In this document: one piece after another, positions 9,401 through 18,752 of the stretch
Layout: the number at the start of each line of letters is the position of its first letter
How positions within the stretch are numbered: the stretch's first letter is position 1
NCBI GenBank assembly: GCA_030625085.1
Contig: DAOURK010000013.1
Span: forward strand, 1 to 50,469
Origin: Pseudomonadota bacterium
GTDB taxonomy: Bacteria; SZUA-182; DTGQ01
Direction: 5' to 3'
DNA: 50,469 nucleotides
Position numbers and translations under genes: made by a program
The notes under the pieces: model-generated
What the model was told of the DNA's origin: nothing
What the model saw: only the letters and a program-made list of their open reading frames with translations
Database searches by the model: none

Positions 9401-12225
9401 ATAAAGATAATATACCCGATTTTGCTGATTTTGATATTACAAATAATAGTGCTCAATTTACTCCATTAGTCTTGGAATTACCTGAACCAATAGATATAAG
9501 TAAAGCTAAAATAAGGTTTACTTACTCAGAAAGTGATCCTCAAGGAGTCACAGGTTCTGGGACAGATGGCGATCCATATAGACCCTCAAGTGGTCATATT
9601 CGCATATGGACGAAAAATGCTAATGAAATTAGAGGAACACAGGACATTAATTCTGGAGGCAATTTTATTAGGTCAACTTCTAATGCTGTTAATGCTGAGT
9701 TCATGGCTACTGATCTCGGTTTTTCAAACAGTACAAGAACTGTTACTTTTTATGTTGAAGGAATAAATGCTAGTACAGAAATTGCAGATCAGGAGATACT
9801 TATCGGAGTAAATATAGATGATTATCAAACTTTTGAAGTTTGTAAAGATATGGTTAGGGTCACAGTTATTGATATGGATTTAGATATCGATTCTGATAAT
9901 AATAATGGGTTTAATCCACCTGCTCGGTCTGCTAAAGAAGATGAAATCGAAGATTATTTGAATGAACGTGGAAAAATTATTTGTGTTAATGATGGAGATA
10001 TTGATAAAGATGGGATCCCCAACTTCGCTGATGGCTTTGATATATATAGTAATAGTGGATCATCTGCTGGAGGATACTTTACTCCTATAATACTTGGGGT
10101 ACCAGAAGCAGTAGATAATGAGTTAGATAAATATAAGGTCAGATTCACTTATGTTTCTTCAGATCCAGATGCCGTTATTAGGCAGGGAGATGGATCTGAT
10201 GAAAATCCCTACAATTATCAATCAGCCCCAGGCTCAGGCTATCTTCGTATATGGACAAAGGACGGAATGAATGATCGAAAAAAGGCAGATATTAATAATT
10301 CAGGGGACTTTATTAAATCAGATGAATTATACAAATTATCTGATCTCTGTCAGGTTGCAGATTATTATGAAAGAGAACTTAAATTATATATTGAAGCAGT
10401 TAATCCCTGGCCTTGGACAAATACGGAAGGGCAGCGGGTCCAGGTTGATGTGTTTAGAGATGAACTATATATTGGGGAAGACACAATCAGGGTGACTGCC
10501 TTAAAAATTGACTTAGATATAGACTCTGATAATAATCTTCAAATACAGGATGAAGATGAACTTGTTGAAAACAAAAAGCCTGGCTTGATTTTTTGGGCAA
10601 ATGAGAATGCTATTAATGACGATGTAATAAATGATTTCAAAGATTTAGAGAATTTTACGACTTTAATCCTTCAAGATATATGCTTGCACTTACCTGAGGG
10701 CTATAATTATTATCTTGAAATGGATAAGATTACAGGATCTCCGGCGATTCGAGTTTTTCCAAAGTTTGGAGATGAGTTAAGATATCTTAACGATGAGGGG
10801 ACGGCTTATGCTCAACTTAAAGTTGCTTCTAATTCTACTCCTTTAGGTGAAGTATCGGAAAACCAACCCTTATTATTAGATCACGAAATATTTCAAAATT
10901 TTCCTACTACAAAAAGGTTTTTGTTTGAGGGAATAAAGGCAGGGGAATTTCGTCTTCGCCTAGCTCTGAGAGATTCTAATGGTATTTTAGTTGGTAAAGA
11001 TGAAGTTATAATTACTCTAAAGTGGTCGATGTTCCCAGTGATTGATTTTCGGCAGTGTGAAGGTGATAATTATGATCCAGCGTTTTGCATGGAAGCTGTT
11101 ATTGATCAAAAGCGAATCAGCCCGCTCATGGATCTAAAAAAAGAAAAAGTAGTGGTTTTTGTGCATGGTTATGCTGTTTCTTTAGATAGAGCTTTTAGTT
11201 CGTCTTGGACAGTCTTTAGAAGGCTTTATTGGACAGGCGTTGTCAATCCCGCCGGTACATCAGACTTTTTAGGGATTGCTTGGAGGGGAGACGAAGGCGC
11301 AATAACAAAGCCTATGAATCCATTTTTCAACGACAATGTGTTTAATGCTTTCCAAGCAAGTATCCCAATAGGGCGTTTCCTTAAAGATTTAGGTGACGAT
11401 CCCAATCACAAGCGCGTTGTTAATGTTTTGGCCCATAGCCTAGGAAATGGCGTGGTGAGTAATGCGATTAAGGCTACGGATGGCATAAAAATCGATAAAT
11501 ATATCCTTCATGAGGCTGCAGTAGCAGCAAATGCATATAATGCAAATTATGATGGTGAAGGTGTTCCTACTTTTAAACCGCTTGTAGGGAAGGCAAGTAG
11601 ATATGGATATCCAGACGACATCTATTATAGCTTTATAATAGAATATCCCCCTTTTTCCTCCTGTCTTCATGGAATGAATTGTATATACGAAATATGGGCA
11701 GAACCACGATGGACCCAAGTAAAATATCTCGATAAGTTGGATAATAATGTTGATTATTGGGATAGTTATTTTTCAGTAGAACATGATAGAATCCCTGAGG
11801 TAATCGGTGATCCTTGGGGAAATTATTTCATAGAAGTACCGGATAAAGTAAAGCAGATGATAAATACATATTCTGACCACGATCCCGTTGTAGGAGTAAT
11901 TTGGCAAGAAAATCAAATATTACATAGGCCTGATCTTTGTTTAGGTACATATGATTGGGAGAATCTTCCGGATTCACCTACTAAATCCGAAAGAGAATGG
12001 GCAGAACTTGCTTATTATTTTGGCGCGGTATCTCGGGCTGCAGGATTTAGAGCCATACCTGATGTACGTATTAAGAATATCTATGGTGTACCCTTAGGAA
12101 TCAAAAGAAAATGGAGTGATAAAGATCATAGGAATAAAGAAGTCCATAGTGCTTTCACTGATTATTCTTATTACGAAGTTTGGCCGTTTTGGAAATATAT
12201 CGCTGGTGAGCTAAAGCAATATTAA
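6463..12225 (+). CDS. Giant exported protein with DLDIDSDNN repeats and C-terminal alpha/beta hydrolase
   Basis: 1920 residues. AGGAC at 6450-6454 precedes the ATG, and a signal-type hydrophobic segment covers residues ~12-34. The long N-terminal part is beta-rich and unrecognised. A very acidic linker lies near residue 790 (NDDNDDEDPVSTPPNPQPA). Three related modules follow, each opened by an aspartate-rich DLDIDSDNN motif (near residues 935, 1138 and 1349) and followed by DKDxIPDFADF-type elements, which suggests calcium-binding thrombospondin-3-like or EF-like loops. From ~1560 an alpha/beta hydrolase appears: VVVFVHGYAVS, then LAHSLGNGV with the likely nucleophile Ser ~1659, and a candidate histidine in SDHDPVVG. 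The substrate is unknown; esterase or lipase chemistry is inference. It sits between the Ig protein and an Rhs gene, so a role in surface assembly or secretion is plausible. Confidence 0.75.
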   Translation: MAQYFYFRKYKIGFLLISAFFSLMIIFYATIAYTSGGLSGQVGTIAAKSIVLSDKGNPIWVEYDKNGNVVRKICEDDGDMVMSPAAYRAYAGDRPVSIPDSARSVLVGRNGDIIATSDMNIGYLVAFYTSKDIADPVSATDGKKSMYKYKMGDDLWGPISGARIWAGAMNCQPGYSDEKGTFVVNYYIPSCPGHLYVEYPIYLEAELRYQRFNPKSSSTGFYYEGQICYDGCSGYSEGISPLSLLEVAAKVQIAANEASMPIYMVRSNFSIDVAFVTGRASMESGSDIVYIANNTEYSLKSSSIGQGLLMSINQLDLKNTDVYIYRMSNDQLVATLHGLKSGQVSISDDKKYIINYQTIIRGPAANNKNDFTEFEAWRKMNNIDSSSDLWKREADHLRVGEKVKVIIINRATGYIGSSVGTYGGEIVDATGSQTVYSSNISVYPGDVTMRPPNLEIKAERKYKIEAGLTEGEEPEYIIGFEGSALTSDHYIAVITEWYDWDGTPLPDDLPGYTGRLAKVVDTNILQQASNQIANFGIKPGHHTQLVRLPQPGIEEAHYYIHVNGEPITGNSNFLSTGTGADALIYRPKHYVPVKVPFFDEATTNARRAINPYSEAVYNWEYRPEMQFSLFDLKLKKLQIVLEGEDPDDSSTVISLGSYIIYLSPFLRLLDDVNIAKLFYWALNAGDFDPLPPFGTERELVFSIGEHEVIAEAGPDGSVDFNPEALSLIDPTDILAIRLYQNNDKENVLWELTFTGLNIQGHLPGQITTIRTEENVIAEKNEDDPFNLVVLVNDDNDDEDPVSTPPNPQPADNDDKIVSSFDDDIIKITLRQNITPGNNQGTLMLSVPSGASDIRVFNSNPLDSSPFYSLVDAELIDWSVDLSSPSGDLYELAAFQVIDIYLEGLNPNPDVTMKLAYLDINGNEIYSDEVHIAVLKVDLDIDSDNNNANNLPDRNDDEEIIEDIEGWKPGKLIVVNNRDADKDNIPDFADFDITNNSAQFTPLVLELPEPIDISKAKIRFTYSESDPQGVTGSGTDGDPYRPSSGHIRIWTKNANEIRGTQDINSGGNFIRSTSNAVNAEFMATDLGFSNSTRTVTFYVEGINASTEIADQEILIGVNIDDYQTFEVCKDMVRVTVIDMDLDIDSDNNNGFNPPARSAKEDEIEDYLNERGKIICVNDGDIDKDGIPNFADGFDIYSNSGSSAGGYFTPIILGVPEAVDNELDKYKVRFTYVSSDPDAVIRQGDGSDENPYNYQSAPGSGYLRIWTKDGMNDRKKADINNSGDFIKSDELYKLSDLCQVADYYERELKLYIEAVNPWPWTNTEGQRVQVDVFRDELYIGEDTIRVTALKIDLDIDSDNNLQIQDEDELVENKKPGLIFWANENAINDDVINDFKDLENFTTLILQDICLHLPEGYNYYLEMDKITGSPAIRVFPKFGDELRYLNDEGTAYAQLKVASNSTPLGEVSENQPLLLDHEIFQNFPTTKRFLFEGIKAGEFRLRLALRDSNGILVGKDEVIITLKWSMFPVIDFRQCEGDNYDPAFCMEAVIDQKRISPLMDLKKEKVVVFVHGYAVSLDRAFSSSWTVFRRLYWTGVVNPAGTSDFLGIAWRGDEGAITKPMNPFFNDNVFNAFQASIPIGRFLKDLGDDPNHKRVVNVLAHSLGNGVVSNAIKATDGIKIDKYILHEAAVAANAYNANYDGEGVPTFKPLVGKASRYGYPDDIYYSFIIEYPPFSSCLHGMNCIYEIWAEPRWTQVKYLDKLDNNVDYWDSYFSVEHDRIPEVIGDPWGNYFIEVPDKVKQMINTYSDHDPVVGVIWQENQILHRPDLCLGTYDWENLPDSPTKSEREWAELAYYFGAVSRAAGFRAIPDVRIKNIYGVPLGIKRKWSDKDHRNKEVHSAFTDYSYYEVWPFWKYIAGELKQY

Positions 12226-12790
12226 TACGAATTAATAGTTGGTTCGAACCTGCCAATGGTTCATTATTGAGAGGGAAGGTACGATCTTAATGTATGTAGG
12301 TACTTAAGCCCTCCCGGATAAGGTTTGGCAAACTGTCCGGTAGAGTAACATCATATTCAATTGGTGGTATAGAGGTCAGCGAGGTGAAGGGTGTATGGGG
12401 GCCTGAATCTGCCCCTTAGCCCCGAGAAAATTGAATTTTGGGTGCGTGCCGATCCCGGCCCGTCGCGCGGTGTAGGCAACACGGATGACGCGTTAAATGC
12501 GAGTGTTATCCGTCCCCCAGGAGGCTCAGCCAGCATTGAGCTGAACAATGATTATGGAGTAATCAGGCGAGCATAGGAAAGGCCAAAAGGTTCTTGGTGA
12601 AACATCCCAGATCGAGAGGATAGTATCGAGTATGGTTAATCAACGTAATAGAAGATACCAGATGACGCCGATGCGAGGGATGGGAATCGGATATCCGCAG
12701 AGGATTAGCAATGAAGCGGCTAATCATTGCAGAGAAGGACTAAAAATTGTAAAAATAGCGGAGAACCCCAATCCCCCACAATTTTTATAG
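12226..12790 (+). other. Structured non-coding stretch, possibly a group II intron remnant
   Basis: No convincing protein is encoded in any frame across this ~565-bp gap, yet its base composition is more balanced than the other gaps and it is rich in short GNRA-like and purine-rich motifs (GAGGTGAAGGG, GGTGAAACATCCC, CAGATGACGCC). The general look, including a TTAGCCCCGAG segment and a GGTGTAGGCAAC segment, reminds me of domains I-III upstream of group II intron reverse transcriptases. No RT gene and no recognisable domain V (AGCC...GTT hairpin) is seen. It replaces the expected 5' end of the following Rhs gene. Low confidence; covariance-model searching would decide. Confidence 0.3.
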
Positions 12791-12801
12791 GTTGGTGGGA
12801 A

Positions 12802-12824
12802 AAATTGGGGACGGACCCCAATTT
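12802..12824. repeat. 23-bp palindromic GGGGACGG element, copy 1
   Basis: Nine-base arms AAATTGGGG and CCCCAATTT flank ACGGA. The identical 23-bp unit recurs at 21087-21109. Half-copies with the core TTGGGGACGG occur at 18121, 18137, 18517 and 18729. It lies at the broken 5' edge of the Rhs gene. Confidence 0.8.
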
Positions 12825-12877
12825 CCCCAATTCCCCAGGAAAAAATCGATGAATTCTATACTCTTGTTCCCGGAGCT

Positions 12878-15800
12878 GTGCCTTTTTCTAACTTTAAAAT
12901 AGAAATGCCTCCCCCGGATCCCAATGGGACCAGCCGGCTTTTAATTTCGGAGACACGAGGCGGCGCCACTACGTCTCACGTATATTCACATAATCCCCAA
13001 GAAAATTCCTGGTCTCTCATTAAGGGAAACGGATTGCAGGATAAAACTCGTGTAACACAGACAGGCACTATATCCGGCGACCGGATTGTTACAGAAACAG
13101 TAAAAGACGATTCCGGCAAAGTAGCCTATATAGTTCAGACCACATACCACACCTTCCCATGGGGTGAAGATGTTATTGAAATAGTAGAAGATCCTGACGG
13201 GGCTGCACTGACCACTACCATGTCCTACTTTGAAAATCCATCTATGACCGGCAGTTATGAGAGAATAGAATCCCGTATTAACCCTGACGGATCATGGGTA
13301 CGATATGAATATGATAATGAGGGCCGTACAATCCTGAAAGTGCGGTCATGGCTTGATGCACCCATAGGTGCGTCAGCCTTAACAGCTCATGCCACTTATT
13401 ATGACTATACGCCTGTTGACCCAGATGATAATGGATTGTCAGAATTTCAATATCTGCCGCGCACGGTAACTGAACGAATTGAGGGGAATATTACAGCCAG
13501 GACCTATTATGCTTATTGGAAAGGACCCTCCGGAGAGCGGATTGAGATAATCGAACGGTGTGTCAAGCCCACAGAATCATATGGTGATGTGAGCAGTCAG
13601 AGAACAATAACGACCTATTATCCGTCAGGGGATAATATCCTTGATTCAGGTCGTATCAAAAGCGCTGTTTATTCTGACGGACTTATGGATACCTATACCT
13701 ATGAATACGGCAGCTATGAATCCGGTCATATCTCAATCGGCGCCGGCAGAGACATTTGTGAAACCGTGGTTCATGGGACAGTCAACAATCCTGAAGGAAT
13801 TGCCTATAAAACAACGAAGGAAACAAGTATTCAGGATGAATTCGGAAACACAGTGCTGCAGGAGACGCATGTTTATACAGGGGAAGGATACCAGCGAATA
13901 CAGTGGACAGAACAAACCTATGATGATGACGGCCATGTGACCAAGGTGTCTCGCTCGGACGGCACCCAGACCGACAGCACATGGGGATGCTGTAGCAAAG
14001 AGTCGGATACCGATGCCCGGGGAATTGAAAGGAATTACTCCTATGATGAGCTTAACCGACTGGAAATATCCACAAAACAGGGTACAAATGCTGATATTAC
14101 AACCAGCTATACCTATGATGCCATCGGCCGTCGCCTGACTGAAACTGTCAGTGCGGGAGAATTAAGCCAGGTTACAAGAAATGTTTATGATCTTGCCGGT
14201 CGTAGGCAAAGCATGACAGGTCCTGCCGGGTTTTCAACCGTGTATGCTTATAGCCGGGGCGGCAGTGTGGCCACAGTAACGAGGCCTGGCAATGTTACTG
14301 AAATTTCAGAAAGATACATTGATGGCAGGACAAAGAGTATTACCGGTACAGGTGTTATCCCGCGTTACTATAGCTATGGCATTAATGCAGATGGAACAAG
14401 ATGGACACAGGTGAATACCGGCAATGAGTCTTCACCTATGTGGGAAAAGACAACAACAGATATGGTGGGCAGGACAATCAAAGTTGAAAGACCGGGATTT
14501 ACCAATGTTGAAATAACTGCAAATTACTATGACCATATGGGCAGATTGATAAAAACAACCTCTCCCGGCCAGGCGGATACCTTGTATGCCTATGATGAAC
14601 TGGGTAACCAGGTTCAAAGCGGCCTGGATGTGGATAACAACGGCAGTCTGGAGCTTGCTTCTAATGATCGTATCACCGAAAGTGAAACATTGTATACACC
14701 GGTTAATGAGAGCTGGTGGCAAAGCGCCGCTCAACGCATTTATGCCACCGAATCAGATGGAACAGGCACAACTGTCAGCACGCAAAAAACGCGACTTACC
14801 GGGTTGGGTGCGGGCGGAATGACCAATGAAGCAGTATCAATTGATATTCACGGCAATCAGTCAGTTACCCAGACGTTTATTAACAGGGAGGCAAAGACAG
14901 AAACACGTGTCATCGATCATCCGGATTCTCCAATAAATAGTATTTCTGTTTCGACCAATGGTGTGCTCACCTCATCACAAACCAAGACCGGGATAAATAT
15001 ATCTTACTCCTATGATGCACTCGGCAGACAGACAGGTATCAATGATCCGCGGACAGGCTTAACTACAACCCATTACAATGACAAAGGGCAGGTGGATTAT
15101 ATTGAAGACCCGGCAAATAACCGGATTAATTATGCCTATAATCCTGATACCGGAAGAAAGTCTGCTGATACCAATGCCTTAAATAAAATTACTAGGTATG
15201 AATATAACAGCAGGGGCCAGATTATTCGCACATGGGGGGATGCCACATACCCGGTTCAGTATGTCTACGACAACTATGGCCGTATGAGTGAAATGCGTAC
15301 ATATCGGGGCGGAACCAATTGGAATAGTGAAACATGGCCAACCGGAGCCGAGGGAACAGCAGATGTCACCAAGTGGCATTACCCGGAATCTACAGGCCTG
15401 TTAATCGGCAAGGAAGATGCTGCCGGGAAGAGTGTATCTTATACCTATGGTGCAGGCGAAAGCCTTGCCACCAGGACATGGACAAGGACAGATAGCGGCA
15501 ACCCTGTGATAACCGCCTATTCATATGATGATGCAACCGGCGAGTTAACCGGCATTGCTTATTCTGATGCCACGCCAAATATTTCAATTGCCTATGATCG
15601 GCTGGGGCGCCCGAAAATAGTAACAGATGCGGTTGGCACACATACTTTTGCTTTCAACAGCCATCTCCAGCTTGAATCAGAGACCATTTCCGGTATCTAT
15701 AATAAAATGATTAATCGCACCTATGCAAATAGCGGCGTTATTGGCAGGGCAAGCGGGTTTACCCTGGGAGCGAATTATAATGTCACTTATGGTTATGAAA

Positions 15801-17743
15801 ATATAGGCCGGTTTCATTCAGTTTCCTGGAGTGCAGGCGGTATTTCAAAAACAGCAACCTATTCCTATGTGCAGAATTCCGATCTGATTAACCAATTGAC
15901 AACAAATACCGGACAAAAAACCACCTATTCCTATGAACCCCAACGCGATTTGCGCACCCAGGTTAAAAATGAGTTTGGCGGCAGCCTGATATCACAGTAT
16001 GATTATGGCTATGATGCGCTGGGCCGCAGGAATTCCGTTGCCAACAGCGGCCTGGCCTTCTCTCATGTGACAAACGCTTTTAACCTCTATGATTACAATG
16101 ATAGAAATGAGATTATTGAATCTGCGCGATACCTTGGCGCAAATATATCAGAAATCAGTAATCCGGTTCAGTCCGAATACCGTTCATATAACTATGACCC
16201 TATTGGTAACCGGAAGCAATCTGCTGAGGGCACAGCCGCGCAAACCTATGCGGCCAATATGCTCAATCAATACAGTCAGATCACAACCAACAACGGTCAA
16301 CAGATGACCGATAGTCTGACTTATGATCCGGACGGCAACCTTACCTCTATGGCCTCGTCTGATGGAACAACCAATTTCACCTATAATGCCGAAAACCGGC
16401 TTATTGCTGTTAGTCCACAGATCCTTGTTGATGGTGATAAAAGGATTGAATTTACTTATGATTACATGGGTAGGAGGGTTCAAAAAAAAATTTACTCATG
16501 GCAGACTGATCACTGGGCACTGATAACTGATAACTTATATATCTACGATGGCTGGAACCTGATCTGTGAAATTATATCGGAAAATGGACAACCTGCAAAG
16601 AATAAATACTATGTATGGGGCCTTGATTTGAGTCAGAGTCTCCAAGGGACTGGTGGAGTCGGCGGACTTCTTGCCTCTGTTGAGCCTGCATCAGGAAGTA
16701 CCTATTATTATCTCTATGATGTGAATGGGAATGTGGGTCAACTTGTTGCCGGCGCAGACGGTTCGATTGCCGCTCAATATGAGTATGATCCTTATGGGAA
16801 TGCGATCGTAGCGGTGGAAAGCGTGGCTAACGATAATCCGTTCCGGTTTAGTACAAAGTATTGGGATGGGGAGGTTGGATTATATTATTATGGGTATAGG
16901 TATTATTTGCCGGAACTTGGACGGTGGGTCAATAGAGATCCGATTGGGGAGAGGGGTGGAGTAAATTTATACACCTTCGTTTCCAATGTTCCAACATCCG
17001 GTTTTGATTTGTTTGGATTGAATGGGTTGCTTGATTGGTTGAAAGAAACCTTTGCCCCCACGGGTTCTTTTCTAACTGGAGCGTTTGATAACTCTAGTTT
17101 CGGCTATTTGGGCCAAATTGATCGATCAGCATGGATCGAAGCACATTATCCAAATTGGCTAAAAGAAATCAAAAGACAAATACAAACGAAAGTATTTGAA
17201 AAGATTGACTCGCTGTGCAGGGATGATGATCGTACCAAGTATGAGTTAGATATTTCTGCCATAGATGTACAGATAATAACTGAAAGGACTGAAATGAAGA
17301 CGGGAAAGAAAGCGAATGAATGTAAACATGGAGATGCCCCTCAAACCTGGCATGAAGCAGAATTCTTCATGAATGTTTTTAAATTTAGTATAGACGGCGG
17401 AATAGCCGTCATAGAATGGTATCCAAATGGAAACTACAGTTGGTATGCAAATCTTGTTGCCATTGACGATATGGGGCTTGATGCTAGTGATCCGGTTTTC
17501 TCAGAAGCTGTATATGATTTCTTTGGTCTCGAAACAATGAGGTTAGAGGATTTTAATTGGTTTATCAAGGGGCCTTTGATGTATAATTTTCCTGATCGTG
17601 ACAATATGGTAAGGGGCAGTTGGACTACTTCAGGCGCTGGGGTGTGTTGTAGCGGAAATATTGTGGAAAAATACTGTACTAATTTGCGTGCTGCTACTGA
17701 TAACCTGGTTGTTATTGAAGAGTGCCTTGCTGATGATAAATGA
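12878..17743 (+). CDS. Rhs/YD-repeat protein, 5'-truncated, with unrecognised C-terminal tip
   Basis: 1621 residues from a GTG at 12878. Family-like sequence already reads in frame upstream (from about 12845, TLVPGAVPFSNF), where it is cut off by the GGGGACGG palindrome and a stop at 12788, so the original N-terminus and signal are lost. Residues ~380-1330 carry dozens of YD repeats (YxYDxxGR, YAYDELGN, YTYDAIGRR), which build the Rhs beta-cocoon. The conserved core ends near residue 1380 with YDPYGN ... GLYYYGYRYYLPELGRWVNR, then DPIGERGGVNLYTFVSN and DLFGL. The following ~240-residue tip (17024-17743) is unlike any toxin I recognise. It contains a CC pair (GVCCSGN) and several other cysteines. 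Known for the family: tips are often toxins released by autocleavage. No immunity gene directly follows, which argues against an active interbacterial toxin. Confidence 0.85.
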   Translation: MPFSNFKIEMPPPDPNGTSRLLISETRGGATTSHVYSHNPQENSWSLIKGNGLQDKTRVTQTGTISGDRIVTETVKDDSGKVAYIVQTTYHTFPWGEDVIEIVEDPDGAALTTTMSYFENPSMTGSYERIESRINPDGSWVRYEYDNEGRTILKVRSWLDAPIGASALTAHATYYDYTPVDPDDNGLSEFQYLPRTVTERIEGNITARTYYAYWKGPSGERIEIIERCVKPTESYGDVSSQRTITTYYPSGDNILDSGRIKSAVYSDGLMDTYTYEYGSYESGHISIGAGRDICETVVHGTVNNPEGIAYKTTKETSIQDEFGNTVLQETHVYTGEGYQRIQWTEQTYDDDGHVTKVSRSDGTQTDSTWGCCSKESDTDARGIERNYSYDELNRLEISTKQGTNADITTSYTYDAIGRRLTETVSAGELSQVTRNVYDLAGRRQSMTGPAGFSTVYAYSRGGSVATVTRPGNVTEISERYIDGRTKSITGTGVIPRYYSYGINADGTRWTQVNTGNESSPMWEKTTTDMVGRTIKVERPGFTNVEITANYYDHMGRLIKTTSPGQADTLYAYDELGNQVQSGLDVDNNGSLELASNDRITESETLYTPVNESWWQSAAQRIYATESDGTGTTVSTQKTRLTGLGAGGMTNEAVSIDIHGNQSVTQTFINREAKTETRVIDHPDSPINSISVSTNGVLTSSQTKTGINISYSYDALGRQTGINDPRTGLTTTHYNDKGQVDYIEDPANNRINYAYNPDTGRKSADTNALNKITRYEYNSRGQIIRTWGDATYPVQYVYDNYGRMSEMRTYRGGTNWNSETWPTGAEGTADVTKWHYPESTGLLIGKEDAAGKSVSYTYGAGESLATRTWTRTDSGNPVITAYSYDDATGELTGIAYSDATPNISIAYDRLGRPKIVTDAVGTHTFAFNSHLQLESETISGIYNKMINRTYANSGVIGRASGFTLGANYNVTYGYENIGRFHSVSWSAGGISKTATYSYVQNSDLINQLTTNTGQKTTYSYEPQRDLRTQVKNEFGGSLISQYDYGYDALGRRNSVANSGLAFSHVTNAFNLYDYNDRNEIIESARYLGANISEISNPVQSEYRSYNYDPIGNRKQSAEGTAAQTYAANMLNQYSQITTNNGQQMTDSLTYDPDGNLTSMASSDGTTNFTYNAENRLIAVSPQILVDGDKRIEFTYDYMGRRVQKKIYSWQTDHWALITDNLYIYDGWNLICEIISENGQPAKNKYYVWGLDLSQSLQGTGGVGGLLASVEPASGSTYYYLYDVNGNVGQLVAGADGSIAAQYEYDPYGNAIVAVESVANDNPFRFSTKYWDGEVGLYYYGYRYYLPELGRWVNRDPIGERGGVNLYTFVSNVPTSGFDLFGLNGLLDWLKETFAPTGSFLTGAFDNSSFGYLGQIDRSAWIEAHYPNWLKEIKRQIQTKVFEKIDSLCRDDDRTKYELDISAIDVQIITERTEMKTGKKANECKHGDAPQTWHEAEFFMNVFKFSIDGGIAVIEWYPNGNYSWYANLVAIDDMGLDASDPVFSEAVYDFFGLETMRLEDFNWFIKGPLMYNFPDRDNMVRGSWTTSGAGVCCSGNIVEKYCTNLRAATDNLVVIEECLADDK

Positions 17744-17860
17744 CCAGCTGCTAGGTTGGGTTAATTTGGCGTCCTAAAAAACCCTCTGTGTCAAAATGAA
17801 TGAGACACTTAATATGTGATAAATTAATGTCGAGGGGACAGCAGAAAAAAGGGACCAGAA

Positions 17861-17930
17861 AAAAAGGGATAGATTTATTTTTGGGCTGCGATTTCAGGAA
17901 TCTATTTCTTGATCACATAACTCGGCATTA
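17861..17930. repeat. Dispersed repeat family, copy A
   Basis: Begins with an A-rich/GGGA lead and AGATTTATTTTTGGGCTGCG, then a CAGGAATCTATTTCTTGAT block and CATAACTCGGCATTA. Very similar stretches occur at 18221-18300, 18571-18652, 20062-20140 and 21131-21212. A fragment with only the lead occurs near 18074-18100, and another near 33598-33625. Confidence 0.8.
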
Positions 17931-18220
17931 CCACATTACCACACATTCTGGTCGGTGAATAGGCGGGGTCAGTGGAAGCCTTGGGGTCCCCCATTAAAGG
18001 TTTTGTCAAGAAAAAAAACACTTCTCCCTTAAAAAATTTGTAATTTTTTTTTCGGCGGCAACATGCCACCCGGGAAAAAGGGGACAGATTTATTTTTTAG
18101 AGGACAAAAATTGGAAAAAATTGGGGACGGAAAAAATTGGGGACGGGTTCACATTTTTTTATTTCCCTAACTTCAGAACTCAGTAAACTGGACGCAAGGA
18201 CCAAAAGGATTTAAAATTTT

Positions 18221-18300
18221 CAAAAAAAAAGGGATTTATTTTTTGACTGCGATTTCAGGAATTGATTTCTTGATCACATAACTCGGCATTATCTGACAGA
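18221..18300. repeat. Dispersed repeat family, copy B, continuing into a mazF duplication
   Basis: Same family as copy A (GACTGCGATTTCAGGA, TTTCTTGATCACATAAC, CGGCATTATCTGACAG). Unlike copy A, the similarity to copy D at 20062-20140 does not stop at the repeat but runs on for ~165 bp through the 3' end of a mazF gene, so B and D share a longer duplicated unit. Confidence 0.8.
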
Positions 18301-18334
18301 ATTTTTCACAACGGCTTTAATGAGGCAAATTTTA

Positions 18335-18465
18335 CTACCCATCACCAAGAAGCATTTGTAAAGTCTCTTTAAGATTTTGTCTATCCTTTTCTTCCAGCCG
18401 TCCAAGCTTTCTCAAAATAAGTCCTTTCTCCACAGTGGTAAAAATCGGCTTGATAACAGAGTGTT
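18335..18465 (-). pseudogene. 3' fragment of a mazF/pemK-type toxin gene
   Basis: This stretch is nearly identical to the last ~130 bp of the intact mazF-like gene (20178-20308), including its stop codon, with only three base differences that I can see. Similarity ends abruptly after GAGTGTT at 18465, where unrelated sequence begins. It encodes only the C-terminal ~43 residues of the toxin, so it is inactive. Together with the flanking repeat it records a duplication of at least ~240 bp. Confidence 0.8.
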
Positions 18466-18570
18466 CAAAAGCCTTGGGGTCAGCCCTTGACATTGGACAT
18501 TTTGCATAAGAGAAATCGGGGACGGGTTCACATTTTTTTATTTCCCTACCTCGGACAAGCCAGAGGTGAC

Positions 18571-18652
18571 CAGAAAAAAGGTGACAGATTTATTTTTAGA
18601 CTGCTATTTCAGGAAACTATTTCTTGATTACATAACCTCGGCATTATCTGAC
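18571..18652. repeat. Dispersed repeat family, copy C
   Basis: Carries GGTGACAGATTTATTTTTAG, CTGCTATTTCAGGAA, TTTCTTGATTACATAACC and CGGCATTATCTGAC. It ends about 100 bp from the 3' end of the first yoeB gene. Confidence 0.78.
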
Positions 18653-18752
18653 TGTAGTAATAGACGGGGTCTCCCTTGACATTGGACAAACTGAAATTCT
18701 GAAATTGGAACAAATAAAAATAATTGAAATTGGGGACGGGACAAGTTTAAGA

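Larger units (their letters stand above)
17744..18752. other. Gene-free, repeat-filled intergenic region
   Basis: About 1 kb without a supportable complete gene. It holds three copies of a dispersed repeat (listed separately), a 3' scrap of a mazF gene, several TTGGGGACGG half-elements, a twice-occurring GGGGACGGGTTCACATTTTT block (18136-18168 and 18516-18548) and a twice-occurring CCTTGACATTGGAC block (18485-18498 and 18674-18687). Poly-A/T tracts are frequent. It reads as an accumulation site for nested short elements downstream of the Rhs gene. Confidence 0.7.

Noticed and set aside
12391-12576. 61-codon open frame in the gap before the Rhs gene
   Set aside because: It overlaps an antisense frame of similar length, has no ribosome site and no family resemblance; the stretch looks like structured RNA or debris.
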